18,522 nt of DNA from positions 1 through 18,522 of the forward strand of contig JAAENB010001035.1 in the NCBI GenBank assembly GCA_024224995.1, read 5' to 3'. The position numbers were made by a program, and so were the translations under genes. The notes beneath the pieces were generated by a model, which saw only the letters and a list, made by a program, of their open reading frames with translations, was not told the origin of the DNA and searched no databases. This document shows positions 1 to 8,055 of this stretch, piece after piece (the stretch's first letter is position 1; each line of letters begins with the position of its first letter). This DNA comes from a bacterium (GTDB lineage Bacteria > Spirochaetota > UBA4802 > UBA5550).

Positions 1-159
1 CTCATTGATTAGATCAATATCCAGCATTTTTAGATTAGTTTTAAATGAAAACTCAAGCCTCCGGGGTAATTCCCGTGATAAAGCGATTATAACATCGGCA
101 CCAAGAAAAAAGCCCGCCATAATCCCGGTTTTTTTTAGTACATCTCTCCTGGTTAACAT
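1..159 (-). CDS. Tat-exported protein, N-terminal fragment
   Basis: Reading leftward from an ATG at 157-159 gives 53 codons that run off the window edge. The start has an AGGA ribosome site 7 bases upstream. The N-terminus reads MLTRRDVLKKTGIMAGFFLG: a twin-arginine pair followed by a polar K/T stretch and a hydrophobic segment, as in Tat signal peptides. Such proteins are folded in the cytoplasm, often with a cofactor, before export. The visible mature part is too short to name a family. Confidence is good that this is a gene and moderate that it is a Tat substrate. Confidence 0.7.
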   Translation of the reverse strand, partial: MLTRRDVLKKTGIMAGFFLGADVIIALSRELPRRLEFSFKTNLKMLDIDLINE

Positions 160-211
160 GTTTATGTCCTTATAAAATATTAAATTTATTTAATGAGAGG
201 AACTCTAATAA

Positions 212-376
212 CAGCTTACTTCTTTTAAGGCAATAATAATTTTGGTCTCTGTATTGGAAATTTTAGAAACCGCTGGAGAACAATCGCCTGACAATATTCG
301 GGACGCAATAATTGCAGGAATGAAGGATTATGAAACCGATGATGATGTGACGATGCTTGTAATTAAGAAGGATTAA
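212..376 (+). pseudogene. 3' remnant of a PP2C/SpoIIE-type phosphatase gene
   Basis: One frame is open from just after a TAA at 209-211 to a TAA at 374-376. It lacks a convincing start; the best candidate is TTG at 242. Its end reads ETDDDVTMLVIKKD, which matches the C-terminal metal-binding strand of SpoIIE/RsbU phosphatases. The equivalent in the next gene is FEDDITMLVLDVL. The preceding stretch (SPDNIRDAIIAGMKDYE) has the helical spacing normally seen just before that motif. The catalytic body of about 200 residues is missing, so this is most likely the scar of a deleted or recombined phosphatase gene. It could instead be a short expressed peptide, which is less likely. Confidence 0.65.
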
Positions 377-393
377 GGAGAGCAATAAAGCGC

Positions 394-422
394 TTGACGG
401 TCTCTTATAAAACCGGTATACT
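394..422 (+). promoter_or_regulatory. Sigma70-type promoter of the hybrid kinase gene
   Basis: TTGACG (394-399), 17-base spacer, TATACT (417-422). The expected transcription start, around 429, is 2-4 bases before the ATG at 432, and there is no Shine-Dalgarno sequence, so the transcript should be leaderless or nearly so. Confidence 0.6.
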
Positions 423-431
423 ATTTTCAAG

Positions 432-3400
432 ATGAAGAGGTATCTTTTGATACAAGAACTTATACAGAGCTTCAATATTTACCTGGTTCCACCAATACTA
501 TTTTTATTGACAGGGGTTCCGCTTGCTGTTTTTTCACTGTTAAAAGGAAAACGGCAATACGAAAATATTTTATTTGCTCTCATCTGCTTCTGGTTTTCCC
601 TCATTATGCCGGTTTTCATCTGTCACCATATATTCAAAGGAAATGTGGCGCTGCTTCTCAAAATAGAAAGGTCTGTACATATAGTGTATGTATATGGCCC
701 TGCGATTGTAATACTGTTCGTACATTCTCTTGTAGATAAAAAAAACAGAATTGTTGAAATTGGCACTTTTATTTTTTGCTTTCTAACCTCTCTTTTTGTT
801 TTTACGGATTATTATTTCTACGGATTATGGGAATATAAATGGGGATATATGGCCAGGGGGGGGATTGTTCTTCAAATATTCGGGTTTGTTGCTATGTGTG
901 CCATCGTTTATTCTCTTGTACTATCAGTAAAAAAATTAAAGACCAATATTGATAGTCATACCCGTCTTAAAATAAAATATATTATGTTTGCTATCCTGGC
1001 CATAGGAATTTTAACAATAGGTAATTTCCCTGCTCTTAGCGGTATCGGTATATATCCTCCGGGAAATTTTGCCTTTATACCGATTCTTTTTATGGCATGG
1101 GGAATATACCGTCATGATGTCATAAAGATTGATCTCTATACCAGGCGAAGAATTATGGGAACCATAACGAAAGTATTTGTTGTAACAGCTCTCATTGGCA
1201 CAATTCCCGTATGCTGGTGGGCAATTGGTAATTATAGTATCGATCATATAATCAGTAAAACTATTCCATACGGACTTCCTCCGTTGGTTTCATTTATTGT
1301 CACGGTATTCCTGGCTTTTCTGTCTCTCCGAATGGGAGAAAACCGTAACGAGTCCATAATTTTTAGTATCCTGATGTTAGTTTACGCTCTCCTGAGTATT
1401 GATATTTATCTTAACTGCATAATAACCATACCTGGAGTTGGTTTGCAAATAAGCAGGCTCAGCCATCTTTTTTTTGTTTTTATTCCTCCCCTGGGAATGC
1501 ATCTCATACGTATTGTTGTAAACCGTCGATCTGAGCGTTGGTTATTATTTATATTATACCTGTTTTCAATTTTCCTCTTATTCTTTTCACAATCTGATTA
1601 TTATCTTCAGGGGATGTATGTCTATTCATGGGGATTATTTGGAAAGAAAGCGATTTTGATTGATATTATGATTGTCATTACAGCAATAACAACCGCGTAT
1701 AACATTATGATTCTTGTAATCGCGTACAGGAAGAATGAAAATAATTATTACCGTCATCGATTTCTTTTTCTTCTAATAGGTTTTGTATCTTCAGTTATTT
1801 TGTCAGTTGGGAATCTTCCGGCAATGACCGGGTATGATATGTATCCCCCTGGAAATTTTATTTTCATTACAACAACTCTATTCGCCATTGCTCTGTTCAG
1901 GTATAATCTCAACGAGTTACTGCGTTTAATGGGATCTTTTCTTTATTATGGAGTTACTGCGGCAGCGGTATTATGGGCAGTCTATATTCTGAATGTAAAA
2001 AAATCAGACAGTTTTTTTCCGCTCTATTCCGGTCTTTCCATACTTGGCATTCTTGCATTAAAATTTTTTCTCAGGCAGCTGCGTGACGCAATAACCGGCA
2101 GACATGGCAAAAAATTAAAAATAGCGTTTGAAAACCTCAGTGATAAATTGTCTAAAGTAAGGAGTCTCAATGAAATAGCGGAATGTATATCACATACTTT
2201 TTTTGCGGACCTTTATTGCGGCCATTGCGCTATTTTATTTTTTGAAAAAAATCAAAATCAATACCGGGGAGACTGCATTCACAATACAGGTCATGATTAT
2301 ATTCCGGAAAGATGCGCAGCCCGGAGTGAAACAACAATAACCATTGATGGTGGTCATCCGCTTCTTGAGTATATTGATTCAAAATATTCAGTTCTCAAAC
2401 CTGAGGAAATAGAAGTTCTTATTCTTAATAATGGGTTGCCTGTTGAAATACGTGATCCTCTAAGAAACGCGGAAATAATTCTGCCGGTGTTTTTTGAAAA
2501 GCAGCTCTCAGCAATCATTTTACTTGGCCTGAAAGTTGATTCTTCTGTCTACTCTCAGAACGAAAATGAATTTCTTTATCAACTTGCCATTAATCTTGGC
2601 CCCCATATTGAAAACACGAAAATTCTTCAAAACCTTGAAAAGACCCTGGAAGAGCGGACTCGGAAACTTCGCAGTTCCGAAGAAAAATACCGAGATCTTA
2701 TAGAAAATACAAATGAAATCATTTATAAATCGGACTGGCGGGGAAATTATATCTATTCAAATCCCGCGTTCCGGAAAAAATTTAAATATACCGAAGACGA
2801 AATTAAAAATTTAAATTATATTGATTTAATTCTTCCGGAAAAACGTGAAAGTGAATTCGCTTATTTTAAGAAATATTTAAAAGAAGACTTTGATTCAACT
2901 CAGCATGAGTTTCCCACTATTACAAAATCAGGAAAAATTGTATGGGTAGTTCAGGATGTGAAGGTTATCAAGGATGAATCGGGCCGCATTAAAGAATTTA
3001 ACGGCATTGTGCATGATATTACCGCGAGAAAAGCTGCAGAGGACGCGTTGCGTGAAAGCGAAAAGAACTACCAGCAGTTGATGAATAATGTCAATGATTG
3101 TGTGTTTATATGCACGTTTGACGGACTTTTCAAATATGTCAACCCCGCTGTTACCAGGTTGATGGGAGAGCTTCAGGATGATTTTATAGGAAAACATTAC
3201 CTGTCAATTGTACATCCCGATTATCGTGAACAGCAGCAAAAATTTTATAAGAACCAGGTTAAAAAAAATATTGAAACTACCTATTGTGAATTCCCAATAC
3301 TAATAAAAGACGGCGCGGAAAAATGGGCTGGTCAAACGGTTCGTATGCTCAAAAACAATGAAGGAGAAGTCGAATTTTACGGTATTACCAGGGATATATC

Positions 3401-5399
3401 AGATCGGAAAAAAGCTGAAGACGCGCGCCGTGATCTTGAGAAAGCAAAATCCCGTTTTTTCTCAAATATCTCTCACGAGATCCGTACTCCACTGACCTTA
3501 ATGCTGGGACCAATTGAGTCTGTTCTTCAGGGAAATTACGGGAAAGAAATAGATGATGATTTTTTCAGGAATCTTCATCGAAATACTCTCAGTCTTTTAA
3601 AACTGGTAAACAACCTCCTTGATTTTTCAAAAATTGAAGCGGGAAAAATGATTCTTAGAGTACAAGAGGCAAATATCGTTCACTTTGCCCGTCATCACTT
3701 TTCAAAAATAGAGCTTGCGGGAAAATCAAAGAATATCAACCTGGAGTTTAATTCTTCAGCAGATTCGATCAATCTATTTTTCGATCCTGAAAAAATGGAC
3801 AGGGTTTTCATGAATCTTCTTTCAAATGCCTTGAAGTTTACCGGTGATGGAGGAACAATTTCAATTGATATTAATGAACATGAACGTTTTTGCCGCATTA
3901 TAGTCGCTGATACGGGAGAAGGCATTCCTGAAAAAAATATTTATACAATATTCGACCGTTTTAGCCAGGCAGACGCCACTTCCACCAGGAAGCATGAAGG
4001 AACAGGAATTGGACTCGCTCTTGTTAAGGAGCTGGTGGAGCTTCATGGTGGTATCATTGAAGCTGAAAGCAGGTATATAGAAAACCATAAAGAGGATCAT
4101 GGTTCCATATTCACGGTTGTAATTCCAAAGGGAATAGAACATTTTAAAGACATAGACAATGTTACTTTTTCTAAAAATTCTGATCTTGATGATTATGTTA
4201 AAGATTACCACATGGAGGGCGTCAATGACATTGAAATGTCTCAAACAGAAGAGAGTGAAGACCAGGCGGAATCGGGCAATAAGCAAACAATTCTCGTTGT
4301 TGATGATAATGAAGGTATGCGGGACTTTTTAAAAACACTGCTTCAAAAAGAGTACCGCGTACTGTTTGCCGAGGATGGAGAAAAAGGATTAGCTGCCGCA
4401 AGAAATCATACCCCCGATCTTATTGTGTCTGATGTTATGATGCCGGTGATGAGCGGCTTTGATATGACATCGCTGATTAAACAGGATAGTGATCTAAAAA
4501 CAACTCCCGTAATTCTTCTCACGGCCGACACCGATATTATGAATAAAGTTACGGGTCTTGAAAACGGCGCCGATGATTACCTTCATAAACCCTTTAACTC
4601 CCTGGAGCTGCAAACACGAATTTCTTCACTCTTAAAAAATTATGAAAATCAGAAGATTATTAGCCGGCGCAATAAAGATATCGAAGCTGAACTTGAAGTG
4701 GCCCGCCTGCTCCAGGAACGTCTGCTGCCCCCGTCAATACCGGAGATCTCCGGCTATCAAGGTTTTGCTGTTTATATTCCTATGGACAAGGTAGGCGGCG
4801 ATTTTTATGATATTGAAGACCGTGACGGATCTCTTAATATTATAATCGCTGATGTTTCGGGTCATGGACTCCCCGGAGCCTTTCTCGCGGCAGTTACGAA
4901 AATCGCGTTGGATAATATTACGGACAGGACAAGTACGGCAAGAGTTCTTTCTCTTCTCAATGATGTTATACTCAAATACACGGTGCAGAGTAATTTTGTT
5001 ACGGCTTTTTTTGCTTCTATTAATACCGCCGCCAATATCATGCGATATTCTTCAGCAGGGCATTGTCCATCACTGGTTTATCGAAAAAAAAATAATGAAT
5101 TGTTTGAACTCAATGCAAAAGGCACCCTCCTGGGATGGATGAGTGACATCCCCATAGAAGAAAAAACAATTCAGCTGGAACCGGGAGACCGCGTTGTATT
5201 TCATACCGATGGAATTACTGAGAGTGAAAATTCATCCAATGAATTATATGGAGATGAACGGCTGCAAAAAACAATACGGGAATACGCGAATTTACCGGCT
5301 GAAAAATTTACTCAGGAACTCATGAAGGATCTTGAAATCTTTAGGGGCAGTACGAACTTCGAGGATGATATTACTATGCTTGTACTTGATGTGCTTTAA
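432..5399 (+). CDS. Hybrid histidine kinase / receiver / SpoIIE phosphatase with duplicated membrane sensor
   Basis: A 1655-residue signalling protein. Residues ~12-540 are strongly hydrophobic and consist of two tandem copies of a multi-helix sensor module; the motif PPxxxFxV and the later YPPGNF recur exactly 263 residues apart (208 and 471 for the second). Residues ~560-735 are GAF-like. Two PAS domains follow (~748-870 and ~874-995). The HisKA H-box is SHEIRTPLTLMLGP with His 1015. The ATPase has its N-box around Asn 1128-1132, G1 DTGEGIP from 1160 and G2 GTGIGLAL from 1190. The receiver has acidic pair 1291-1292, phospho-acceptor Asp 1334 (DVMMP) and Lys 1386. A SpoIIE/PP2C domain ends the protein, with GGDFYD (Asp 1457), DVSGHG (1474) and C-terminal EDD (1645-1646). 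All catalytic residues are present. The receiver probably gates the phosphatase, whose expected substrate is a phosphorylated STAS protein (inference); none is encoded nearby. The start is set by the promoter just upstream; there is no clear ribosome site. Confidence 0.93.
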   Translation: MKRYLLIQELIQSFNIYLVPPILFLLTGVPLAVFSLLKGKRQYENILFALICFWFSLIMPVFICHHIFKGNVALLLKIERSVHIVYVYGPAIVILFVHSLVDKKNRIVEIGTFIFCFLTSLFVFTDYYFYGLWEYKWGYMARGGIVLQIFGFVAMCAIVYSLVLSVKKLKTNIDSHTRLKIKYIMFAILAIGILTIGNFPALSGIGIYPPGNFAFIPILFMAWGIYRHDVIKIDLYTRRRIMGTITKVFVVTALIGTIPVCWWAIGNYSIDHIISKTIPYGLPPLVSFIVTVFLAFLSLRMGENRNESIIFSILMLVYALLSIDIYLNCIITIPGVGLQISRLSHLFFVFIPPLGMHLIRIVVNRRSERWLLFILYLFSIFLLFFSQSDYYLQGMYVYSWGLFGKKAILIDIMIVITAITTAYNIMILVIAYRKNENNYYRHRFLFLLIGFVSSVILSVGNLPAMTGYDMYPPGNFIFITTTLFAIALFRYNLNELLRLMGSFLYYGVTAAAVLWAVYILNVKKSDSFFPLYSGLSILGILALKFFLRQLRDAITGRHGKKLKIAFENLSDKLSKVRSLNEIAECISHTFFADLYCGHCAILFFEKNQNQYRGDCIHNTGHDYIPERCAARSETTITIDGGHPLLEYIDSKYSVLKPEEIEVLILNNGLPVEIRDPLRNAEIILPVFFEKQLSAIILLGLKVDSSVYSQNENEFLYQLAINLGPHIENTKILQNLEKTLEERTRKLRSSEEKYRDLIENTNEIIYKSDWRGNYIYSNPAFRKKFKYTEDEIKNLNYIDLILPEKRESEFAYFKKYLKEDFDSTQHEFPTITKSGKIVWVVQDVKVIKDESGRIKEFNGIVHDITARKAAEDALRESEKNYQQLMNNVNDCVFICTFDGLFKYVNPAVTRLMGELQDDFIGKHYLSIVHPDYREQQQKFYKNQVKKNIETTYCEFPILIKDGAEKWAGQTVRMLKNNEGEVEFYGITRDISDRKKAEDARRDLEKAKSRFFSNISHEIRTPLTLMLGPIESVLQGNYGKEIDDDFFRNLHRNTLSLLKLVNNLLDFSKIEAGKMILRVQEANIVHFARHHFSKIELAGKSKNINLEFNSSADSINLFFDPEKMDRVFMNLLSNALKFTGDGGTISIDINEHERFCRIIVADTGEGIPEKNIYTIFDRFSQADATSTRKHEGTGIGLALVKELVELHGGIIEAESRYIENHKEDHGSIFTVVIPKGIEHFKDIDNVTFSKNSDLDDYVKDYHMEGVNDIEMSQTEESEDQAESGNKQTILVVDDNEGMRDFLKTLLQKEYRVLFAEDGEKGLAAARNHTPDLIVSDVMMPVMSGFDMTSLIKQDSDLKTTPVILLTADTDIMNKVTGLENGADDYLHKPFNSLELQTRISSLLKNYENQKIISRRNKDIEAELEVARLLQERLLPPSIPEISGYQGFAVYIPMDKVGGDFYDIEDRDGSLNIIIADVSGHGLPGAFLAAVTKIALDNITDRTSTARVLSLLNDVILKYTVQSNFVTAFFASINTAANIMRYSSAGHCPSLVYRKKNNELFELNAKGTLLGWMSDIPIEEKTIQLEPGDRVVFHTDGITESENSSNELYGDERLQKTIREYANLPAEKFTQELMKDLEIFRGSTNFEDDITMLVLDVL

Positions 5400-5417
5400 T
5401 ATGAAGCACATCAAGTA
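5383..5417. terminator. Hairpin between convergent genes, overlapping a stop codon
   Basis: A perfect 14-bp stem (TACTTGATGTGCTT at 5383-5396 with its complement at 5404-5417) and a 7-base loop. The left arm encodes the last codons of the kinase gene, and the TAA falls at the loop edge. The leftward lipoprotein gene ends 18 bases further on. No T-run follows on the + strand, so this is not a textbook intrinsic terminator, but its position suggests it ends or protects transcripts from both sides. Confidence 0.55.
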
Positions 5418-5434
5418 TAACAGCTATTGCTCTA

Positions 5435-6391
5435 TCAATCTTCGTACGTTACATGCAGTGAGAGGTTGTCCGGATTCCAGCCTAACATTTGAATGTGGTG
5501 GGAATAGGCAGCACCCGGGTCAATAACTTTGTTTAAAAACCGGAGACGAATCTGAGAGGTTCCGGTCTTGTTTATGGCACTTTTGCCTGCCGTATTGAAA
5601 TACGTGGAATTCTGTGTGCCGCTATTAAAGTATGGTACTTCCGAAACCAGGCTTCCGGCGGTACTGTACGCGTCGGCGTCGCTCCCATCCTGATTTCCCC
5701 AATCATCCTCTTCAATGGCTGCGTTCGCGCCAAATGCTCCGTTTTTTACATCAATGACCATGATATTATCTGCCCATGGTGAACCATTTGAGAGTCTATA
5801 ATCGAGTGATACATATACTGATTTAATGACAGCGTCATCGGGTATGGAAGACGTATCAAAAGAGATTATAGCTCTGCTATCCAGTCCATCCATATTATTT
5901 CCAACTACCGGTCCAAGTTGATTGATAACCGCGTAAGCGCCGGACCCGTCATCATAATTCGCGTAAATATATCCGTCATCGGTGTGGTTATACGTTTCAT
6001 TGTAGGTCTCAGGACAGGGACCAACTTTCCATCCCAGGGCAAAGAACTTTTTATGCAAAGTAGTTACGGTACTTGCGCCAAAACCCATAAATTCATTAGT
6101 TCCTTTCGCGTAGTATACCTGCATTACCAAACCCATAAATTGGATTTCTTTCATGTAAGCTCTGTTCGATAAGAGATGCACCAGATTTGCTGCAGTATAC
6201 TCTGAGCAGGTATTAATAGGTCCAATAACGTCTCTTTCAGCCATGATTGCTTTGCTGGTGTCCGGCTCTGTTTCGCTTTGAGATAAAGCGCTCTGACCTT
6301 GTTCATCTGCTCCCGTTGGAGTGTCAATCTCACAAGAGACTAAATACAGGGGAACCAGGCATATTAAAAATAAGCGTATAATTTTTTTCAT
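5435..6391 (-). CDS. Surface lipoprotein with DNRLRE/CBM-like C-terminal domain
   Basis: A 318-residue protein starting at ATG 6391, with AGGAG about 8 bases upstream. The N-terminus has a positively charged start, a hydrophobic core and a lipobox LVSC with Cys 20, so it should be a lipidated envelope protein. Residues ~25-50 are a Ser/Gln/Glu-rich linker. The C-terminal half has the pattern SRAIISFDTSSIPDDAVIKS and ends NLSLHVTYED. This resembles the beta-sandwich domains called DNRLRE or CBM96 found in secreted proteins (family recognised from pattern only). The middle, ~55-150, I do not recognise; it contains one conserved-looking Cys in GPCPE. The gene is divergent from the MarR regulator with about 145 bases between the starts. 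It could be a carbohydrate-associated or adhesive surface protein; no enzymatic residues are evident. Confidence 0.82.
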   Translation of the reverse strand: MKKIIRLFLICLVPLYLVSCEIDTPTGADEQGQSALSQSETEPDTSKAIMAERDVIGPINTCSEYTAANLVHLLSNRAYMKEIQFMGLVMQVYYAKGTNEFMGFGASTVTTLHKKFFALGWKVGPCPETYNETYNHTDDGYIYANYDDGSGAYAVINQLGPVVGNNMDGLDSRAIISFDTSSIPDDAVIKSVYVSLDYRLSNGSPWADNIMVIDVKNGAFGANAAIEEDDWGNQDGSDADAYSTAGSLVSEVPYFNSGTQNSTYFNTAGKSAINKTGTSQIRLRFLNKVIDPGAAYSHHIQMLGWNPDNLSLHVTYED

Positions 6392-6499
6392 TACATTCTC
6401 CTTTTTTGATATTGTTCAGGTACCTTCTATATATATAGTAGAGATATTGGATGAAATGTGCCCAAATTTTTTTTAAATTTAAAAAAATAATTAATCTGC

Positions 6500-6528
6500 T
6501 TGACAATATGTGCATATACACATATATT
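6500..6528 (+). promoter_or_regulatory. Promoter with embedded operator for the MarR/peroxiredoxin operon
   Basis: TTGACA (6500-6505), 17-base spacer, TATATT (6523-6528), a near-consensus sigma70 promoter. Between the hexamers and reaching into the -10 lies an inverted repeat, ATATGTG (6506-6512) and CACATAT (6519-6525), with 6 bases between. MarR proteins bind palindromes of about this size and commonly repress their own operon, so this is the likely autoregulatory operator. The expected transcript start (about 6535-6536) falls on the ATG. Confidence 0.75.
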
Positions 6529-6535
6529 AGTGGTT

Positions 6536-6994
6536 ATGAATAAGAAAAAAAATGATGTTAGTTTTGAAAAGCTTTTTCTTCTGAGCCAGCAATGCCTGTC
6601 ATTTAAGACAAAGAAACTCTCAAGACTGGTTGTTCAAAAATATGATGATGCCTTAAGGAAAACCGGTATTCGTTCAACACAATTAACAATTCTCATCGCA
6701 ATACGCTTGCAGGAACCTGTGAATATGAACCAGCTGGCTGAATCTGTTTCCATGGACAGGTCAACCGCAATTAGAGGCTGTAATGCTCTTGAAAAGGAAG
6801 GGTATGTTTCTTTATCACCCGGTGAGGACCGCCGTTATAAATTCGCGGAGCTGACCGCTCAAGGCAAAAAAAAGATCACCGAAGCCTATCCTTTATGGCA
6901 GGATGTTCAGAACTCTGTTAGCGGAATTATCGGAAAAACATTGTTCGATACTATTTCAAAAGCAATTGTTGACGTTACAAATAAATTGGCATAA
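6536..6994 (+). CDS. MarR-family transcriptional regulator, probable redox sensor
   Basis: A 152-residue winged-helix regulator. I set the start at ATG 6536 because the frame extends back to an ATG lying inside the promoter, which cannot be transcribed. The central helix-turn-helix reads MNQLAESVSMDRSTAIRGCN, and the wing has GEDRRYKFAELTAQG, the standard MarR DRR...LT pattern. The N-terminus has FLLSQQCLSF, placing Cys 20 about where the reactive Cys of OhrR-type regulators sits; a second Cys is at 82. The C-terminal PLWQDVQ is typical of this MarR subgroup. The next gene, 20 bases downstream, encodes a thiol protein, which supports control of a peroxide or thiol-stress operon. The redox role is inferred; the family assignment is firm. 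Confidence 0.9.
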   Translation: MNKKKNDVSFEKLFLLSQQCLSFKTKKLSRLVVQKYDDALRKTGIRSTQLTILIAIRLQEPVNMNQLAESVSMDRSTAIRGCNALEKEGYVSLSPGEDRRYKFAELTAQGKKKITEAYPLWQDVQNSVSGIIGKTLFDTISKAIVDVTNKLA

Positions 6995-7014
6995 AATTTT
7001 AGGAGAGTGAAATT

Positions 7015-7554
7015 TTGAATACACAATTAAAGGCAGGAGATAAAGCAGCAAACTTTCAATTTGATACACCCTGGAAATCCTCACAGGATTTTTATAATAC
7101 CATTCAAAACCAGGACGCGGTTTTTGTTTTTCTTCGCTATTATGGCTGCCCCGTCTGCCAGATGGAAATGGGCAGCCTGAGACGTGAGATTGAATTGTTC
7201 AATCAAAAAGGAGCCAGGGTTTTCGTTTTTCTACAGAGCTCTACTGAAACGCTGATTCCTCTGCTGGAAGAAGAAGATTGGCCGTTCGATATCGTTTGCG
7301 ATCCCAAAGGAACTATTTTTCAGCTTTATGCTGTTGAGCCTGGCGGCATCTTGAAATATCTGCATCCTGCCGGTCTTCTTGCTTCGATCAAAGCCATGAG
7401 CCGGGGATTTTTTCATAAAAAATTTGAGGGCAAGGAAACACAGCTGCCTGCGGCCTTTATAATAAAAGCAGACAGGACCATAACATTCGCGTATTACGGT
7501 ACAAACATCAGCGATGTTCCCAAACCATCTGCCTTAGCTGAGAAGCTTGATTAA
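7015..7554 (+). CDS. Peroxiredoxin-like (AhpC/TSA, thioredoxin-fold) protein
   Basis: A 179-residue cytosolic protein starting at TTG 7015, chosen because AGGAG lies at 7001-7005 and no in-frame ATG is nearby. It has the opening AGDKAANFQF and a thioredoxin-fold active site RYYGCPVCQ with Cys 45 and Cys 48. It continues ARVFVFLQSS, then DIVCDPKGTIFQLYAV, as in peroxiredoxin-like AhpC/TSA family members. The classical PxxxTxxC peroxidase motif is not present; the CxxC pair suggests thiol-disulfide reductase or atypical peroxiredoxin chemistry. It sits in an operon with the MarR gene (20-base gap), so it is probably the regulated effector. A third Cys, about 95, sits in the DIVCDP segment. A short T-run follows the stop at 7565-7572, without a convincing hairpin. 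Confidence 0.88.
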   Translation: MNTQLKAGDKAANFQFDTPWKSSQDFYNTIQNQDAVFVFLRYYGCPVCQMEMGSLRREIELFNQKGARVFVFLQSSTETLIPLLEEEDWPFDIVCDPKGTIFQLYAVEPGGILKYLHPAGLLASIKAMSRGFFHKKFEGKETQLPAAFIIKADRTITFAYYGTNISDVPKPSALAEKLD

Positions 7555-7688
7555 ACCGGTCGATTTTTTTTGAACGAAATATCTCATACATCAAAAGGCT
7601 TCCGGCCCGGGAATTCTTCTGTTACCTGGTCAACAGCTTATTTTAGCCATATCTTTAAGTAAGGAGGAATAGTTCCATATCAGGATTC

Positions 7689-7706
7689 GGGAGCAGTATA
7701 ATTTTT
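7689..7706 (+). repeat. Solitary copy of the MITE terminal repeat
   Basis: GGGAGCAGTATAATTTTT matches the complement of the right end of the 8418-8589 element at 17 of 18 bases, and its left end at 13 of the first 14. It points rightward, toward the toxin gene 17 bases away. No matching 9-bp direct repeat of the flank (TCAGGATTC) was found at the other ends. It is likely the remaining end of a second, truncated element. Confidence 0.65.
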
Positions 7707-7722
7707 ATTTCTTAGATGCAGT

Positions 7723-8055
7723 TCAAGCGTTATCAGAGTTCACTATCATTTCAAACAAGATTTCTTCAAGATCTCTTCTGCCATCAATAACTAATAGCAC
7801 AGTAATTATATCATTATCAATTTTATAAATTATTCGCCAGGGTTTTTCTATTACTTGCCTGTATTTTTTTCCAAAGGTTTTTAACTCTGAAACAGAACTT
7901 CCTTGAAGCGGGCTAACTTTTAACAACGTTGTTTTTTTTTGAATTCTTTTATATATTTTTTGAGCTATATTTGCGCCATCATTTTCAATTATATAGTTAA
8001 GAATATCATCCAGGCTATTTTCAGCATTTTTTGACCAGGCAACTGTATAATTCAT
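7723..8055 (-). CDS. RelE/ParE-family toxin (TA module 1)
   Basis: A 110-residue protein starting at ATG 8055, overlapping the antitoxin stop by 4 bases (ATGA). Family features are the opening YTVAWSKNAENSLDDILNYI, a positively charged helix with KIYKRIQKK, then SSVSELKTFGKKYRQV and the core strand EKPWRIIYKID, ending VLLVIDGRRDLEEIL. These match the ParE/RelE fold. Family toxins act on DNA gyrase or on ribosome-bound mRNA; the sequence alone does not tell which. It is translationally coupled to the upstream antitoxin and paralogous to the toxin at 11183-11521. The unit is very AT-rich relative to neighbours. Confidence 0.88.
   Translation of the reverse strand: MNYTVAWSKNAENSLDDILNYIIENDGANIAQKIYKRIQKKTTLLKVSPLQGSSVSELKTFGKKYRQVIEKPWRIIYKIDNDIITVLLVIDGRRDLEEILFEMIVNSDNA

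Noticed and set aside
3861..4286. 141-codon leftward open frame inside the kinase gene
   Set aside because: Fully antisense to the ATPase domain, which has all of its motifs on the + strand.
6500..6535. Longer N-terminus for the MarR protein
   Set aside because: The extra codons coincide with the -35/-10 promoter and operator and could not be in the transcript.
7656..7680. Strong ribosome-site-like AAGGAGGA suggesting a small gene
   Set aside because: No start codon with a usable frame follows at suitable distance.
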